Shown one piece after another: positions 12,271 to 24,365 of a stretch of DNA of 64,000 nt. The DNA comes from Diphasiastrum complanatum (lineage: Eukaryota; Streptophyta; Lycopodiopsida; Lycopodiales; Lycopodiaceae), in the NCBI GenBank assembly GCA_029204225.1, contig CM055103.1:56778885-56842884 (forward strand). Reading direction: 5' to 3'. The position numbers and the translations under genes were made by a program. Under the pieces are notes generated by a model that did not search any database, was not told the origin of the DNA, and worked only from the letters and a program-made list of their open reading frames with translations. Each line of letters opens with the position of its first letter. The stretch's first letter is position 1.

Positions 12271-13600
12271 GTCAAATGCTAAGTAAGGGCCTCAAGGTGG
12301 AGTTTGATGGAGATGCTTGTTTGATCAAAAGGAAGGATGTCTTGATTGGAAAAGGTAAAAGGCAAGGGAAGTTGTTCAAACTTGATGCTTGTGTTATTGC
12401 TAACCAAGTTGGATGTGTTGCAAGGGAGCAAATTTCTATTCAAGAGGTTTGGCACAAAAGGATGGGACACCTCAACTTCAAGTCATTGGAGGTAATGGCA
12501 AGGAAGAAGGTTGTGTTTGGTCTTCCAAGTTCCTTAAGTAATGACACGCATGTTTGTGAGTCTTGTGCTTTGTCTAAGTCACATAGACTACCTTATACTA
12601 GATCTATTTCTAGATCTACAAAGCCTTTTCAAATTGTACATTCGGATATTCATGGATTTACTACAATTAGCAATAGTGGAGCTAAGATGTATGTAACATT
12701 CATTGATGATTTTAGTAGATTTTGTTGGATCTATCTACTAAAGAGCAAGGATGAAGTGTATGATGTCTTTGTCAAGTTCAAGAATGCAAGGGAGAACCAA
12801 TTCTCCACAAAGATCAAGTGCTTGAGAGGTGACAATGGTGGTGAGTACATATCTAACAAGTTCAAGGCCTTTTGTGATGAGCATCGGATCAAGAGGGAGT
12901 ATACAACATCAAGGACCCCACAACAAAATGGAGTGGCTGAAAGGAAGAATAGAACTTTATGTGAAAGTGCTAAAGCTATGAGGTTAAGTGCTAATCTTGA
13001 CAAACCATTTTGGGATCAAGCTTTGTTGTGTGCCAATTTCTTGTGCAATAGGTGGCCGAGTGCTATTTTGGATGGAAGGACACCTTTTGAGATGCTATTC
13101 AAGAGGAGGTCGAGTGTCAACTTTCTAAGAACCTTTGGATGCACATGCTATGTCAACATTACTCTTGATGATAGGACCAAGGAGGATCCATCTTCAAAAA
13201 GAGGAGGTGAGTAAAGCCTACAAGGTTTACATTCCTTCTACTAACAAAGTGATTGTTGGTAGAGATGTCATTTTTGATGAGAGAAACATTCCAAAGGTGT
13301 ATTCAAGCATGATTGATGGTAAAGTAGATGGATCTAACATTCTTGATGTTGATGAGAAGGATTCTACTTTGGATGGTGGTGATGATGGACCTTCATCAAG
13401 TCAAAAGCCAAGGAAAACATCAAGAAAAAGACAAGTACCTTCAAGGCTCACATATGATCAAAAGGGTAAGCAAGTAGTTTTTGGAAATTATGTTGCTTTC
13501 CTAACCTCTTTGGATGATCCTACAAGTGTAGATCAAGCAAGGAAAGAAGAGGAGTGGATCCAAGCAATGGATCTCGAGTATCGATCTCTTATGAAGAGTG
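12258..13600 (+). pseudogene. Copia integrase region, frame-broken
   Basis: 12258-13214 encodes the GAG-pre-integrase zinc part (HKRMGHLN, HVCESCALSKSH) and the integrase core. It has HSDIHG, RGDNGGEY and NGVAERKN, the three acidic residues of the DDE triad in copia spacing. At about 13200 an 18-bp-plus deletion removes the IFVGYS segment and shifts the frame. 13209-13600 continues as the integrase tail and spacer (VSKAYKVYIPST, GRDVIFDE, SRLTYDQKGKQVV, EEWIQAMDLEYRSLMKS). Copia similarity stops at about 13600, exactly where RT should begin with the WRLV motif. Confidence 0.85.
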
Positions 13601-13604
13601 GAAC

Positions 13605-14668
13605 ATCTTTTGGAGGATCTTCTTGTGTACATGGAGCTATGCAAGTGGATGGATGTTATCTTGCTGTAAAATCAAGTAATGGATCTGGAAAACGAATTTT
13701 GTTCAATGACTTTGATGGTCAAGTTGAAGATCAAGAGGTTGATCTCAAAGCGCTTCAACTAGTCAAAAGGGAAGTTGGCAATTTGGAGCTAGTCAAGAGC
13801 ATCAAAGGAGAGGTAATTGGCAAGGGTGTTATGGATCTATTTTTGCAGCATATTTAAGACTCAAGTAAGGTCAAAGGAGTAGCAAGGAAGTGTTGTTCAA
13901 GTTTACTTTACTTGCTCTATCTCATGTTTGAGCAATTTCATGTGGATGTGTGCAAATTGTCAAGATATGATAAAACTAGCTACATTGGTGAGCATTGTTT
14001 TGATGTTGGATTTGTACTAGCATTCTTGGCTGATTTTGCTGATGGAAATGAAGCTATTGGAGGTGCATTATGTCACTCATCCATGGCTAAGTTCTCAAGT
14101 GTTGAGCTACTTGGTGCCAATACTTGGAGATTGTCAATTTTTGGTGAATTCATGGTCATTTTCTTGTGTCAAGTAGATCTTGAAGATGGACTAGTGCAAA
14201 CTACTTGGTTTATGGAGTCATGTGGTGCTGGATTTGCATCATTAATGTACTCACCTACTCATGGATTTCCAAGGTTTGATGGTTTCTTGTGGCAAGATGA
14301 AGATGGAGGCTCATTCATGGAGTATCATGGTGGATACAAGGCAACAGAGGACAAAGGAGGAGGAGACATGCAAGCAAAAGTTGATCACTCACATTTATTG
14401 TTTGTTTGCTGTATTTTTCCAGAGAGTTCAGAGTTGGAAGCATGGTGGAATCATTTCATTTACATTCTATTTGATTCTTCATGTTCTAGTCACATTTTTA
14501 CATGTAAAATTGATGTAAGAAATAGTGAAGCATCCCAAGTGGACACTATTCTCTATATCAATTATGGTTGTTTCTATTTTGAGCATTACATGATCATTGA
14601 AAGGAGATCTATTCTTAGGAAGAATATCATTCTTATGATGGATCAAAGTTCTATTGGCAAAAACTATG
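13605..14668 (+). other. Non-copia sequence in place of RT
   Basis: In the intact relative this position holds about 0.9 kb of RT. Here 1.06 kb of different sequence begins after the codons for SLMKS and ends just before the RNase H part. The copia frame reads on to a stop at 13857. A second frame, 13912-14688, stays open for 258 codons. Its predicted protein is rich in Phe, Gly and Ser with no domain I recognise. It may be captured host sequence, a piece of another transposon, or chance openness. The boundaries are sharp at both sides. Confidence 0.7.
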
Positions 14669-15260
14669 CTAGGAGCATTGGAAGCTAGGAAAGCGAGTTT
14701 TGAGGTACATCATTGGAACTCGAGATTTTGGCATATTGTATGAGGGATCATCACCTAATCTTTTTGGATTTTCAGATTCGGACTATGCTGGAGATGTAAT
14801 GGATAGGAAATCCATTAGTTCTTATTGTATTTTTCATAGGTGATGGAGCTATATCATGGATGTCAAAGAAACAAGCCACTATCTCATTGTCATCTAGTGA
14901 GGCCGAGTACAAAGCTCTTACACATTGCACAAAGGAGATGGTATGGATCAAGAGAATGATCAAGGATCTTCACTTGCTGGATTTTTCAGAGAGCCCAATC
15001 ATTTTTGTGACAATCAATCAGCCCAAAGAATGGCATCCAATCCTATCTTTCATGCTAGGAGCAAGCATATTGAGATACAATATCATTTTGTGAGGGAGCG
15101 AGTCATTGCAAAGGAGGTGGAGCTTCAACATGTGTCTTCAAGGGAATGTGTAGCTGATATCTTCACCAAAGCATTGGGAAAAGACTTGTTCATGAAGCAT
15201 ACGACTTCACTTGGAGTATTATCAAAGTCTATGCTAAAACTAGTTGAAGAGGGAGTGTGA
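14669..15260 (+). pseudogene. Copia RNase H remnant
   Basis: Similarity resumes at WKLGKRVLRYI and runs through FSDSDYAGDVMDRKSIS, MSKKQATISLSSSEAEYKAL, ARSKHIEIQYHFVRERV and KLVEEGV. Single-base shifts lie near 14820 and 15010, splitting it over overlapping frames (14860-15093, 14925-15260). The stop codon (15258-15260) lies inside the first five bases of the 3' LTR, as in the intact relative. Confidence 0.85.
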
Positions 15261-15905
15261 AAGATTCAACTAGTTTCATTACATTTTGCAATATTTCCAT
15301 ATTTGGCATATTGAGGCCAAAACTTGTTTTAGACTTAGAGGTTGACTTTTCAAAGTTCATTAGTCTAAATTTCATTTGAATAAACACTTTATGAAAGTGT
15401 GGGAAAGATAGAATGCGAGTTTGAGTAGATTCAATTTGAATAAGTTGGGTACATTGAATCTAGACCCAAAATTGGTAGGGTTAGCATTTTGGTGGGAAAG
15501 CCAAGTGGCCAAATAGGGTTTGGACCTGTTATAAAAGGATGTAACTCGTGGAGAGAGTCATCTTCTCTCTTCTCTATCTCATTTCATGCTTATACATGGT
15601 TCTCTTGGATTCTACTATCCATTGGTGCACTATCTTGGTGATTGCTTGCAATTCAATGTGTAGAATGATCTATATTTGTTATTTTTGGATCCACAAGTGT
15701 GAAATACAGTAGCTTGCTGGTTTTGTACAGACAAAAATAGTACATAATCATTTCATTCAAGTTTGATCAAGTTCTATTAGTGTTTGCATTTCAAATTGTG
15801 TGTAAATGCTGATTTTTCTACATTGGTGAAATTGGTAGTGTATTTCTCTTTCTAACCAAAGATCATTCAAGTAGATTGGATCTTAAGGATCTGAAATCAT
15901 TCACA
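15256..15905 (+). repeat. 3' LTR (650 bp)
   Basis: Same length as the 5' LTR; ends CATTCACA, followed by the tgcac duplication. Confidence 0.95.
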
Positions 15906-16182
15906 TGCACTTAATAGTTTAATTGATGTATCTTCAAGTGCAGAAAATGCCTTGGAATCCATGGCTTGGCATGATGTATAGTTTCTAAAGTGTGCTACAT
16001 GACACATTTATGGAACATCTTGTAAGAGATCCTTTAAGAGGTGGTAAAAGATCCTTCATGGACATCATTCTCTATTGGAGTCTCAAAACTTCCTTGTTTA
16101 TAGCTGGATTTCTTAGGCACTTCTAAAAGCATTCATTCATCTAACAAGAGAATTGTAGATAGATCAAGCTAAATTTGAGGAG
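15906..16182 (+). mobile_element. Internal unit 2, right half
   Basis: It resumes the chain's second interior (tgcacTTAATAGTTTAATTGATG) and ends with the AAATTTGAGGAG purine tract. It includes a 14-bp insertion near 16145 relative to units 1 and 3. Confidence 0.9.
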
Positions 16183-16872
16183 TGTGAAGAATTGCCAAAA
16201 ATTGGCAAATCTAGCTTGATCAGACACCATGTAGAACTTTGTAAATATTGTGTATAATTGGGTTCAACACATGTAATGCCAAGATGCCACATGGCAGCCC
16301 AATCTTGATATAGGTTAGGTCAAGTCAAGAGATTTGGTCATGTCTATTTGGTGGTCATCCCTACTTTATAGGACCTACACCTAAGTTTAAGGTGAAAATT
16401 TGACCAACTAGCTACCTACCAAGCATAACTCTAGGATCTAGGCTAGGGTTTCATTTTAGGGCAAGAAGGGTGAGTTAACTTCCTTATTACATGTTGGAAA
16501 TCCACCTAACTTCAAGAAGGAAGTCGAATTTGCTATCTATTCCAAGCTCCCATAGTGAGAAGATAGAAAATTTTTGGAGCTCATTGGCAATCTCAAACTA
16601 GTTCACTATGTACATTGAGTTTTTGTGATCCAAATGAAACCAAATCAATTTCTACTTGTTTCTCAGGTTGAAGGCCGTACTACAGCCTATAGTACACACG
16701 TGTGGGCTTGGATTTCAATGTTTATCAATGCTTTTGATTGTTAATGCTTGTTGTTTGTCAAATTCAACTTTTTTGTGTCTAGTTTTTTGATAGATTGTTA
16801 AGCAAGCATCCAATCACTCTTTGTGGATCTTTTGTAGATCCATTTATGGTCCTAAAGTACAGTACTTTCACA
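16183..16872 (+). repeat. LTR 3 of the chain (690 bp)
   Basis: Same ends as the 701-bp LTRs. The length difference is largely a 12-bp deletion near 16765 (GCCAATCTAGAT is missing). Confidence 0.9.
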
Positions 16873-17462
16873 TGATATAAGAGCCAAGTACAAGAGCATA
16901 AGCCTTTGATCTATTGCAAATCCATTTTTAGCAAGTTTTGGTGCTAAAAACTAGTATTGAAAGGGCAAGCTAGAATCTTGATTTTGGTGAGGAGATTTGA
17001 TCCCAAACTTGGTAGGGGTCCGAATCCATACTATCCACATGTGTGGGATTCAGTTCATTGATGGTTTGGAGTCAATTCAAGTGGAGGAGCAAGCTCAAGA
17101 CCCGAGGACTCCAAGAAGAATCTTGAGTATCAAGATGGAGCCATATAGGCTCAATCATATGGATCAAGCAAGGCAAACAGTCTTTGGCAACATTGTGTAT
17201 GCACTTAATAGTTTAATTGATGTATCTTCAAGTGCACAAAATGCCTTGGAATCCATGGCTTGGCATGATGTATAGTTTTTGAAGTGTGCTACATGACACA
17301 TTTATGGAACATCTTGTAAGAGATCCTTTAAGAGGTGGTGAAAGATCCTTCATGGACATCATTCTCTATTGGAGTCTCAAAATTTCCTTGTTTGTAGCTG
17401 GATTTCTTAGGCACTTCTAAAAGCATTCATTCATCTAGATAGATCAAGCTAAATTTGAGGAG
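16873..17462 (+). mobile_element. Internal unit 3 of the chain (590 bp)
   Basis: Exactly the length of unit 1, with a 92-codon frame at 16997-17275 differing from unit 1 at only a few residues. The primer-binding site is degraded to TGATATAAGAGCC. The purine tract before the next LTR is intact. Confidence 0.85.
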
Positions 17463-18163
17463 TGTGAAGAATTGTCAAAAATTGGCAAATCTAGCTTGAT
17501 CAAACACCATGTAGAACTTTGTAAATATTGTGTATAATTGGGTTCCACACATGTAATGCCAAGATGCCACGTGGCAACCCAATCCTAATATAGGTTAGGT
17601 CAAGTCAAGAGATTTGTTCATGTCTATTTGGTGGTCATCCCTACTTTATAGGACCTGCACCTAAGTTTAAGGTGAAAATTTGACCAACTAGCTACCTACC
17701 AAGCATAACTCTAGGATCTAGGCTAGGGTTTCATTTTAGGGAAAGAAGGGTGAGTTAACTTCCTTATTACATGTTGGAAATCCACCTAACTTCAAGAAGG
17801 AAGTCGAATTTGCTATCTATTCCAAGCTCCCATAGTGAGAAGATAGAAAATTTTTGGAGCTCATTAGCAATCTCAAGCTAGTTCACTATGTACATTGAGT
17901 TTTTGTGATCCAAATGAAACCAAATCAATTTCTACTTGTTTCTCAGGTCGAAGGCCGTACTACAGCCTGTAGTACACACGTGTGGGCTTGGATTTCAATG
18001 TTTATCAATGCTTTTGATTGTTAATGCTTGTTGTTTGTCAAATTGCCAATCTAGATCAACTTTTTTGTGTCTAGTTTTTTGATAGATTGTTAAGCAAGCA
18101 TCCAATCACTCTTGTGGATCTTTTGTAGATCCATTTATGGTCCTAAAGTACAGTACTTTCACA
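17463..18163 (+). repeat. LTR 4 of the chain (701 bp)
   Basis: TGTGAAGAATTGTC ... CTTTCACA. Satellite sequence resumes at 18164 with no matching duplication at the chain's left end. Confidence 0.9.
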
Positions 18164-21100
18164 AGACACGTCGATGATATGTATTAGTGTTGAACTGAAA
18201 ATATTATATACATCGATAGTTATAATATCCCATGTACAACCCAAGTAGGTAAATTTACACATGAATGGATGAATTAATGTCTATTATGATAAGTCTATGT
18301 TATACGTACACTTAAATATCAATTCATGCAAAAAATGGAATAGATGACGGCCTAAAACACCGTCATTTATTCTAGTTTATGTGACAGTTCATCAGAAGCC
18401 GTCATTTATGCCAAAAATTTATACAACTTTTTTGAACTTTTATAACTCCATGTGTAGATAAGTGGGCAAATAAAAACTGTTAGATGATGTGTATTGGTGT
18501 TGAATCTGATAGTTTAGAACACGTGGACATGTATAATATCCCATGCATAACCCAAGTAGGTAAATTTTCTAGTGTCTATTGTGATAAATATATGTGATAA
18601 ATAGACTAATATATCAATTCATGCAAAAAAATGGATTAAATGACGGCTTAGAAAAATCGTCATTTATTTTGGTTTATATGACAGTTTTCAAGAAACCGTC
18701 ATTTATGCCAAAAATAACGTTTCTTTAAGTTTTATGGCTTAATGGATAGATAAGTTGGCAAATAAAAGTAGTTAGATGGATATAATAGTATAATACGCCC
18801 TTAAATGGATATAAGTGTGTCATATATTGTTTGATAAACGTCGATGATATGTGTTAGTGTTGAATCCGACAATATAGAGCACGACGATAGGTATAATATT
18901 CCATGTATAACCCAAGTAGGTAAATTCACACATGAATGGATGAATTATTGCCTATTATGAGACATAGACTTAAATATCAATTCATGCAAAAAATTGAATA
19001 AATGACGGCCTAGAAAAACCATCATTTATTTTGGTTTATATGATAGTTTCTCAAAAGCCGCCATTTATGCCAAAAATAACATTTTTTCGAAGTTTTATGG
19101 CTTCATGTGTAGATAAGTGGGCAAATAAGAGTTGTAAGATGGATATGATAGTCTAACATGCTTTTAAATTGATATAAGTGTGTCATATATAGTTTGATAC
19201 ACGTCGATGATATGTGTTAGTGTTGAATCCGACAATATAGAACACGTCGATAGGTATAATATCCGATGTATAACCCAAGTGGGTATATTTACACATGAAT
19301 GGATGAATTATTGCTTATTATGATAGATATATTTGATACTTAGACTTAAATATCAACTCTTTCAAAAAATAGAATAAATAACAGCCCAAAAAACCGTCAT
19401 TTATTCTAGATTATACAACAGTTTTTCAAAAGCCGTCATTTTTACCAAAAGTTACATTTTTTTTAAGTTTTATGGCTTCATGTGTAGATAAGTGGGCAAA
19501 AAAAATTGTTAGATGGATCCAATAGTATAACATGCCTTTAAATTGATATAAGTGTGTCACATATTGTTTGACACACATCCATTATATGTATTGATATTGA
19601 ATCTGACAATTTAGAACACGTGGATAGGCATAATATCCCATGCATAAGCCAAGTAGGTAAATTTACATATGAATGGATGGATTACTGCCTATTATGATAA
19701 ATATATGTGATAGATAGACTTATATATCAATTTATGCAAAAAAAAAATGGATTAAACGATGACATAGAAAAATCGTCATTTAATCTGGTTTATATGACAG
19801 TTTTTAAAAAGCTGTCATTTATGCCAAAAATAACGTTTTTTAAAGTTTTATGGCTTAATGGGCAGATAAGTAGGCAAATAAAAGTAGTTAGATAGATATG
19901 ATAATATAACATGCCCTTAAATTGATATAAGTGTGTCATATATTGTTTGATACACGTCAATGATATCTATTAGTGTTGAATCCGACAATATATAACACAA
20001 CGATAGGTCTAATATCCCATGTATAACCCAAGTAGGTAAATTTACACATGAATGGATGGATTACTGCCTATTATGATGAGTATATGTGACACATAGACTT
20101 AAATATCAATTCATGCAAAAAATGAAATAAATGATGGCCTAGAAAACCATCATTTCTGCTACCTTTTATGACAGTTTTTCAGAAGCCATCATTTATGCCA
20201 AAAATTACATTTTTTTGAAGTTTTATGGCTTCATGTGTAGATAAGTGGGCAAATAAAAGTTGTTATATGAATATGATAGCATAACATGCCTTTAAATTGG
20301 TATAAGTGGGTCATATATTGTTTCATACACGTTGATGGTATGTATTAGTGTTGAACCGACAATATAGAACACATCGATAGGTATAATATCCCATGTATAA
20401 CCCACGTAGGTATGTTCACACATGAATGGATGAATTATTGCTTATTATAATAAATATATTTGATACATAGACTTAAATATCAATTCATGCAAAAAATAAA
20501 ATAAATGACGGCCTAGAAAACCGTCATTTATGCCAAAAAAAAAAAATCGAAGTTTATAGCTTCATGTGTAGATGAGTGGGCAAATAGAAATAATTAGATG
20601 GATATGTTAGTATAACATACCTTTAAATTGATTTAAGTGTGTCATATATTATTTGATACACGTCGATGATATTTATTGGTGTTGAATCCGACAATATAGA
20701 ACATGTCAAAAGGTATAATATCCCATGTATAACCCAAGTAGGTATATTTACACATGTATGGATAAATTATTGCTTATTATGATAAATATATTTTATACAT
20801 ACACTTAGATATCAATTCATGCAAAAAATAAAATAAATGACGGCCTAGAAAACCATCATTTATTCTGGTTTATATGACAGATTTTCAGAAGCCGTTATTC
20901 AAGCCAAAAATTACGTTCTTTAAAGTTTTATGGCTTAATGTGTAAATAAGTCAGCAAATAAAAGTAGTTAGATGGATCTAATAGTATAACATGCCTTTAA
21001 ATTGATATAAATGTGTCATATATTTTTTGATACACGTCGATGATATGTATTAGTGTTGAATCCAACAGTTTAGAACACGTCGATAGGTATAATATTCCAT

Positions 21101-22300
21101 GTATAACCCAAGTAGCTAAATTTACACATGAATGGATAAATTATTGCCTATTATGACAACCATATGTGATAAATAGACTTAAATATAAATTCATGCAAAA
21201 AAGTGGAATAAATGACGGCCTAGAAAATCGTCGTTTATTCTGGTTTATATGACAGTTTTTTGAAAGCCGTCATTTATGCCAAAAATTACATTTTTTTTGA
21301 AATTTTATGGCTTCATGTGTAGTCAAGTGGGCAAATTAAAATTGTTAGATGAATATGATAGTATAACAAGCCTTTAAATTGATATAAGTGTGTCACATAT
21401 TGTTTGATACAATCCATTATATGTATTGGTATTGAATCTGACAGTTTTAACACATGGATAGGTATAATATCCCATGTATAACCCAAGTAGGTAAATGTAC
21501 ACATGAATGGATGGATTACTGCCTATTATGATAAGTATATGTGAGACATAGACTTAAATATCAATTCATGGAAAAAATGAAATAAATGATGGCCTAGCAA
21601 ATCGTCATTTATGCTGGTTTCAATGAATGTTTTTCATAAGCCGTCATTTATGCCAAGAATTACATTTTTTTGAATTTTTATGGCTTCATGGGTAGATAAG
21701 TGGGCAAATAAAAGTTGTTAGATGAATATGATAGTATAACATGCCTTTAAATTGATATAAGTGTGTCATATATTGTTTCATACCTGTCAATGATATGTAG
21801 TAGTGTTGAATCGACAATATAGAACACATCGATAGATATAATTTTCCATCTATAACCCAAGTAGGTATATTTACACATGAATGGATGAATTATTGTTTAT
21901 TATAATAATTATATCTGATACATAGACTTAAATATCGATTCATGCAAAAAATAGAATAAATGATGGCCTAGAAAACCATCATTTATTCTGGTTTATATGA
22001 CAGTTTTTGATAAGCCGTCATTTATGCCAAAAATTACATTTTTTTGAAGTTTATAGCTTCATGTGTAGATGAGTGGGCAAATAGAAAATCTTAGATGGAT
22101 ATGATAGTATAACATGCCTTTAAATTGATATAAGTGTGTCATATATTGTTTGATACACGTCGATGATATGTACTGGTGTGTTAAATTTGCCAATATAGAA
22201 CACGTCAATAGGTATAATATTTCATGTATAACCAAAGTAGGTATTTTTGCACATGGATGGATGAATTATTGCTTATTATGATAAATATATTTGATACATA
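18164..22300. repeat. Satellite-like tandem array, right part (about 11 units)
   Basis: Same unit as 5450-8283. The AAATGACGGCCTAGAAAA landmark recurs near 18343, 18639, 19002, 19375, 19753, 20128, 20504, 20836, 21209, 21586 and 21957. Most spacings fall between 363 and 378 bp; two shorter ones are 296 and 332. Landmark order within units is constant. The array ends where a copia gag scrap begins. The 60-odd-codon open stretches inside are the repeat itself and not genes. Confidence 0.9.
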
Positions 22301-22646
22301 CATTGGCCAAGGATGTTTGGGACACTCTTAAAGCAATCTATAAAACCAAGAATACCTCAAGACTTCTCACTCTAAGAAATCAAATATTCAAAGGAGTGAT
22401 GAAAGTGCAACCAATTATGTATTGAGAGTCAAAGACATCCAAAGAGAGCTTGCATGTATAGGAGATCCTATTAATCAAAGTGAGCTAGTTCAAGTCATAC
22501 TCAATGGCTTGAAAGATGATTATGACAATCTTGTCCAATACTATGCTATCAAGAAAGACCTACCAAGCCTGGAAGCATTGCAAAGTGTTCTTATGGCTAA
22601 AGAATCAAGGCAAGAGAATGTTGTAATAACTTTTATAGAACTGTAA
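22301..22646 (+). pseudogene. Copia gag scrap
   Basis: Plus-strand pieces (LAKDVWDTLKAIYKTKNTSR, then after a shift LRVKDIQRELACIGDPI, LVQVILNGLKDDYDNLVQ) match the UBN2-type Gag of the copia elements at 11227 and 34267. One frame shift lies near 22395. It is cut at both sides, directly abutting the satellite array on the left. Confidence 0.8.
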
Positions 22647-23517
22647 AAACTAGACGTGTTAAGAGCTTTGCATGATGTTTTAAACTTTTGACTGTTGGAA
22701 ATAGCTTCCTTTCAAAGGCAAGATCAATCACAATAGTGTAAAGAATTGCTAATCCTTCAAAGAAAAGAAACTGGTTTAATTTTTGCATCTGTAAAAAAAT
22801 TAATTGTATCATCCAACTTCATAGCTTTCACAGTGCTTGAATGAAAGTAGATTATTGAATTTATGATACATGAATAAAGCGTTTTTTTTAGTAACAAAAA
22901 CTTCAATTCTATTAAATTGTAGGCTCATATTAAATTGTTTGTTGTTGCTTCGCCTTCCTTCTTGTGCTATTTTCTCATCTGCATTGTTCGGGCCTTGCAG
23001 TGTTTCAATTTAGAAACTTTGCCTAATTTCTTGAATTATTTAGCTGGCTCAACATTTGTGCACGTGACATGGTCATTTTAACAATCTTATAGGCGCTCTT
23101 CTCTCCCGCATAGTACTTCGCAAAACATTTCTAAATCAAAGCCTTTGATGGTCAGACAGTCTTCGATTATTTTTTGTGATGCGTAAAGCGGATTAACAAT
23201 CTAGTGCTTAAAAGCTTTTTTTGTGAAGCGTCTTTAGTGCTTCAACTGCTTGTTTGCTGGCAACTATTTTGTGATCACACCACATGCTAGTGCATGAAGC
23301 CAAGAAACAATTCTTCATCCTTGTTGTCACCAACTTATGGGTTGTTTCTCAACCCAAGACCTTGACGAGTATGTACACTTTTCCTTCTATTGTGTTCATT
23401 TGGTGTTTATTATTTTAATTTAAGAATCAGTGTGTTTGAACTTTTTGCAGGTTGGATGAGCAATTGATGGATTGAGGTGTGAATACTAAAATGACATGAA
23501 TACTAAAATGTAGATAC
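22647..23517. other. No feature recognised
   Basis: AT-rich DNA with no open frame of note, no repeat and no recognisable transposon end. I see nothing supportable here. Confidence 0.4.
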
Positions 23518-23715
23518 TCTAAATACTGATCGTGAAACTGTGAATACAAATCGTGAAACTATGAATCTTGATCGTGAAGTTGTGATTCCTGATCGTGAAA
23601 CTGTGAATACTGATCGTGAAACCGTGAATATTGATCGTGAAGTTTTGAATATTGATCGTGATACTCTGAATATTGATCATAATACTTTGAATACTTTGAT
23701 TATGAATGTTCATTG
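23518..23715. repeat. 21-bp minisatellite (about 9 units)
   Basis: Unit: GTGAATACTGATCGTGAAACT with substitutions. Because the unit is a multiple of three, both strands stay open for 64 codons (plus 23540-23734, heptad DRETVNT; minus 23519-23713). The repeat decays gradually to the right, where GTGAATATTGAA-like words continue to about 24260. I take it as non-coding. Confidence 0.85.
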
Positions 23716-24360
23716 CCAGTCATGTATATGTTGATTGTGAATATTTTGAAAATTGGTCATGGATATTCTGAATATTTATTTTAAATATTTTGAATTATGT
23801 ATTTGAATATTCTAAATAACAATCATATAATTGCTCATCTATGAAAATGACTATAAAATTAGAAGTATTTTCATATATGAAAACCATTCTTGTAAACTAC
23901 CTTTGTAAATTATAAATTGCAAAATTGTGAGTAGTCAATCATGAAAACCATATTTGTAAATATTAAATTGCAAAATTGTGGGTACTTAATCATGACTTTT
24001 GTAGATTGTGAAACTATGGATATTGAATCTTGACATCTTTTATAGTGCAATTGTGAATAATGAATAGTGACTTTTCTAATTACTCAAATTATACTAATTT
24101 AAATCATAAATAATAAATCGTTACTTTTCTTGATATTGTTTATTAATTTTAGATATGCTATCAAATTATGAAATTTGTGAATACTGAATCGTGATATTTG
24201 TGATTATTTTCATGAACATTATGATTAAATTTAGTAATACAAATTGTGACATTGTGAGTATTTATTGCACACATTGTGTCCATTGTGCATTTAGTTGTGA
24301 AATCAAAAATTGTTAGAAAGTGTCAAGGCTATAGCCCTTGCACAACACTCTTGGAACACA
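23716..24360. repeat. Degenerate continuation of GTGAATA-type simple repeats
   Basis: Words such as AAATTGTGAGTA, GAATCGTGAC and GTGAATAATGAATAGTGAC recur irregularly without a fixed period. The same kind of sequence continues after the GC-rich island, to about 25130. Confidence 0.45.
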
Positions 24361-24365
24361 AATGG

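Larger units (their letters stand above)
9977..15905 (+). mobile_element. Copia LTR retrotransposon with replaced RT, inserted in the chain
   Basis: This is a complete insertion by structure: LTRs 9977-10626 and 15256-15905, both 650 bp, flanked by the 5-bp duplication tgcac (9972-9976 and 15906-15910). A primer-binding site (TGGTATCATAGC) starts at 10627. A leader of about 590 bp precedes gag at 11227. By eye the LTRs differ at roughly 17 positions, so it is much older than the element at 33005. Gag, protease and integrase are recognisable but frame-broken, RT is absent, and about 1.06 kb of unrelated sequence sits in its place. It cannot encode its own replication. Either it moved with proteins from a relative, or it lost RT after insertion. 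Confidence 0.95.

Noticed and set aside
13912-14688. 258-codon frame as a third retrotransposon gene (env-like)
   Set aside because: No clear signal peptide or membrane-anchor layout, and it lies where RT should be, before RNase H and not after pol.
8198-18250. A long (about 85 bp) target-site duplication around the LTR chain
   Set aside because: The two flanks are homologous satellite stretches but differ at many positions, so they are different array units and not a duplication made on insertion.
18164-22300. Regular repeats that could be mistaken for a CRISPR array
   Set aside because: Units are about 375 bp and repetitive over their whole length, with no short-repeat/unique-spacer pattern, and the genome is a plant nucleus.
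23519-23734. Heptad-repeat protein frame (DRETVNT)
   Set aside because: A 21-bp minisatellite open on both strands, decaying into simple repeats; no gene context.
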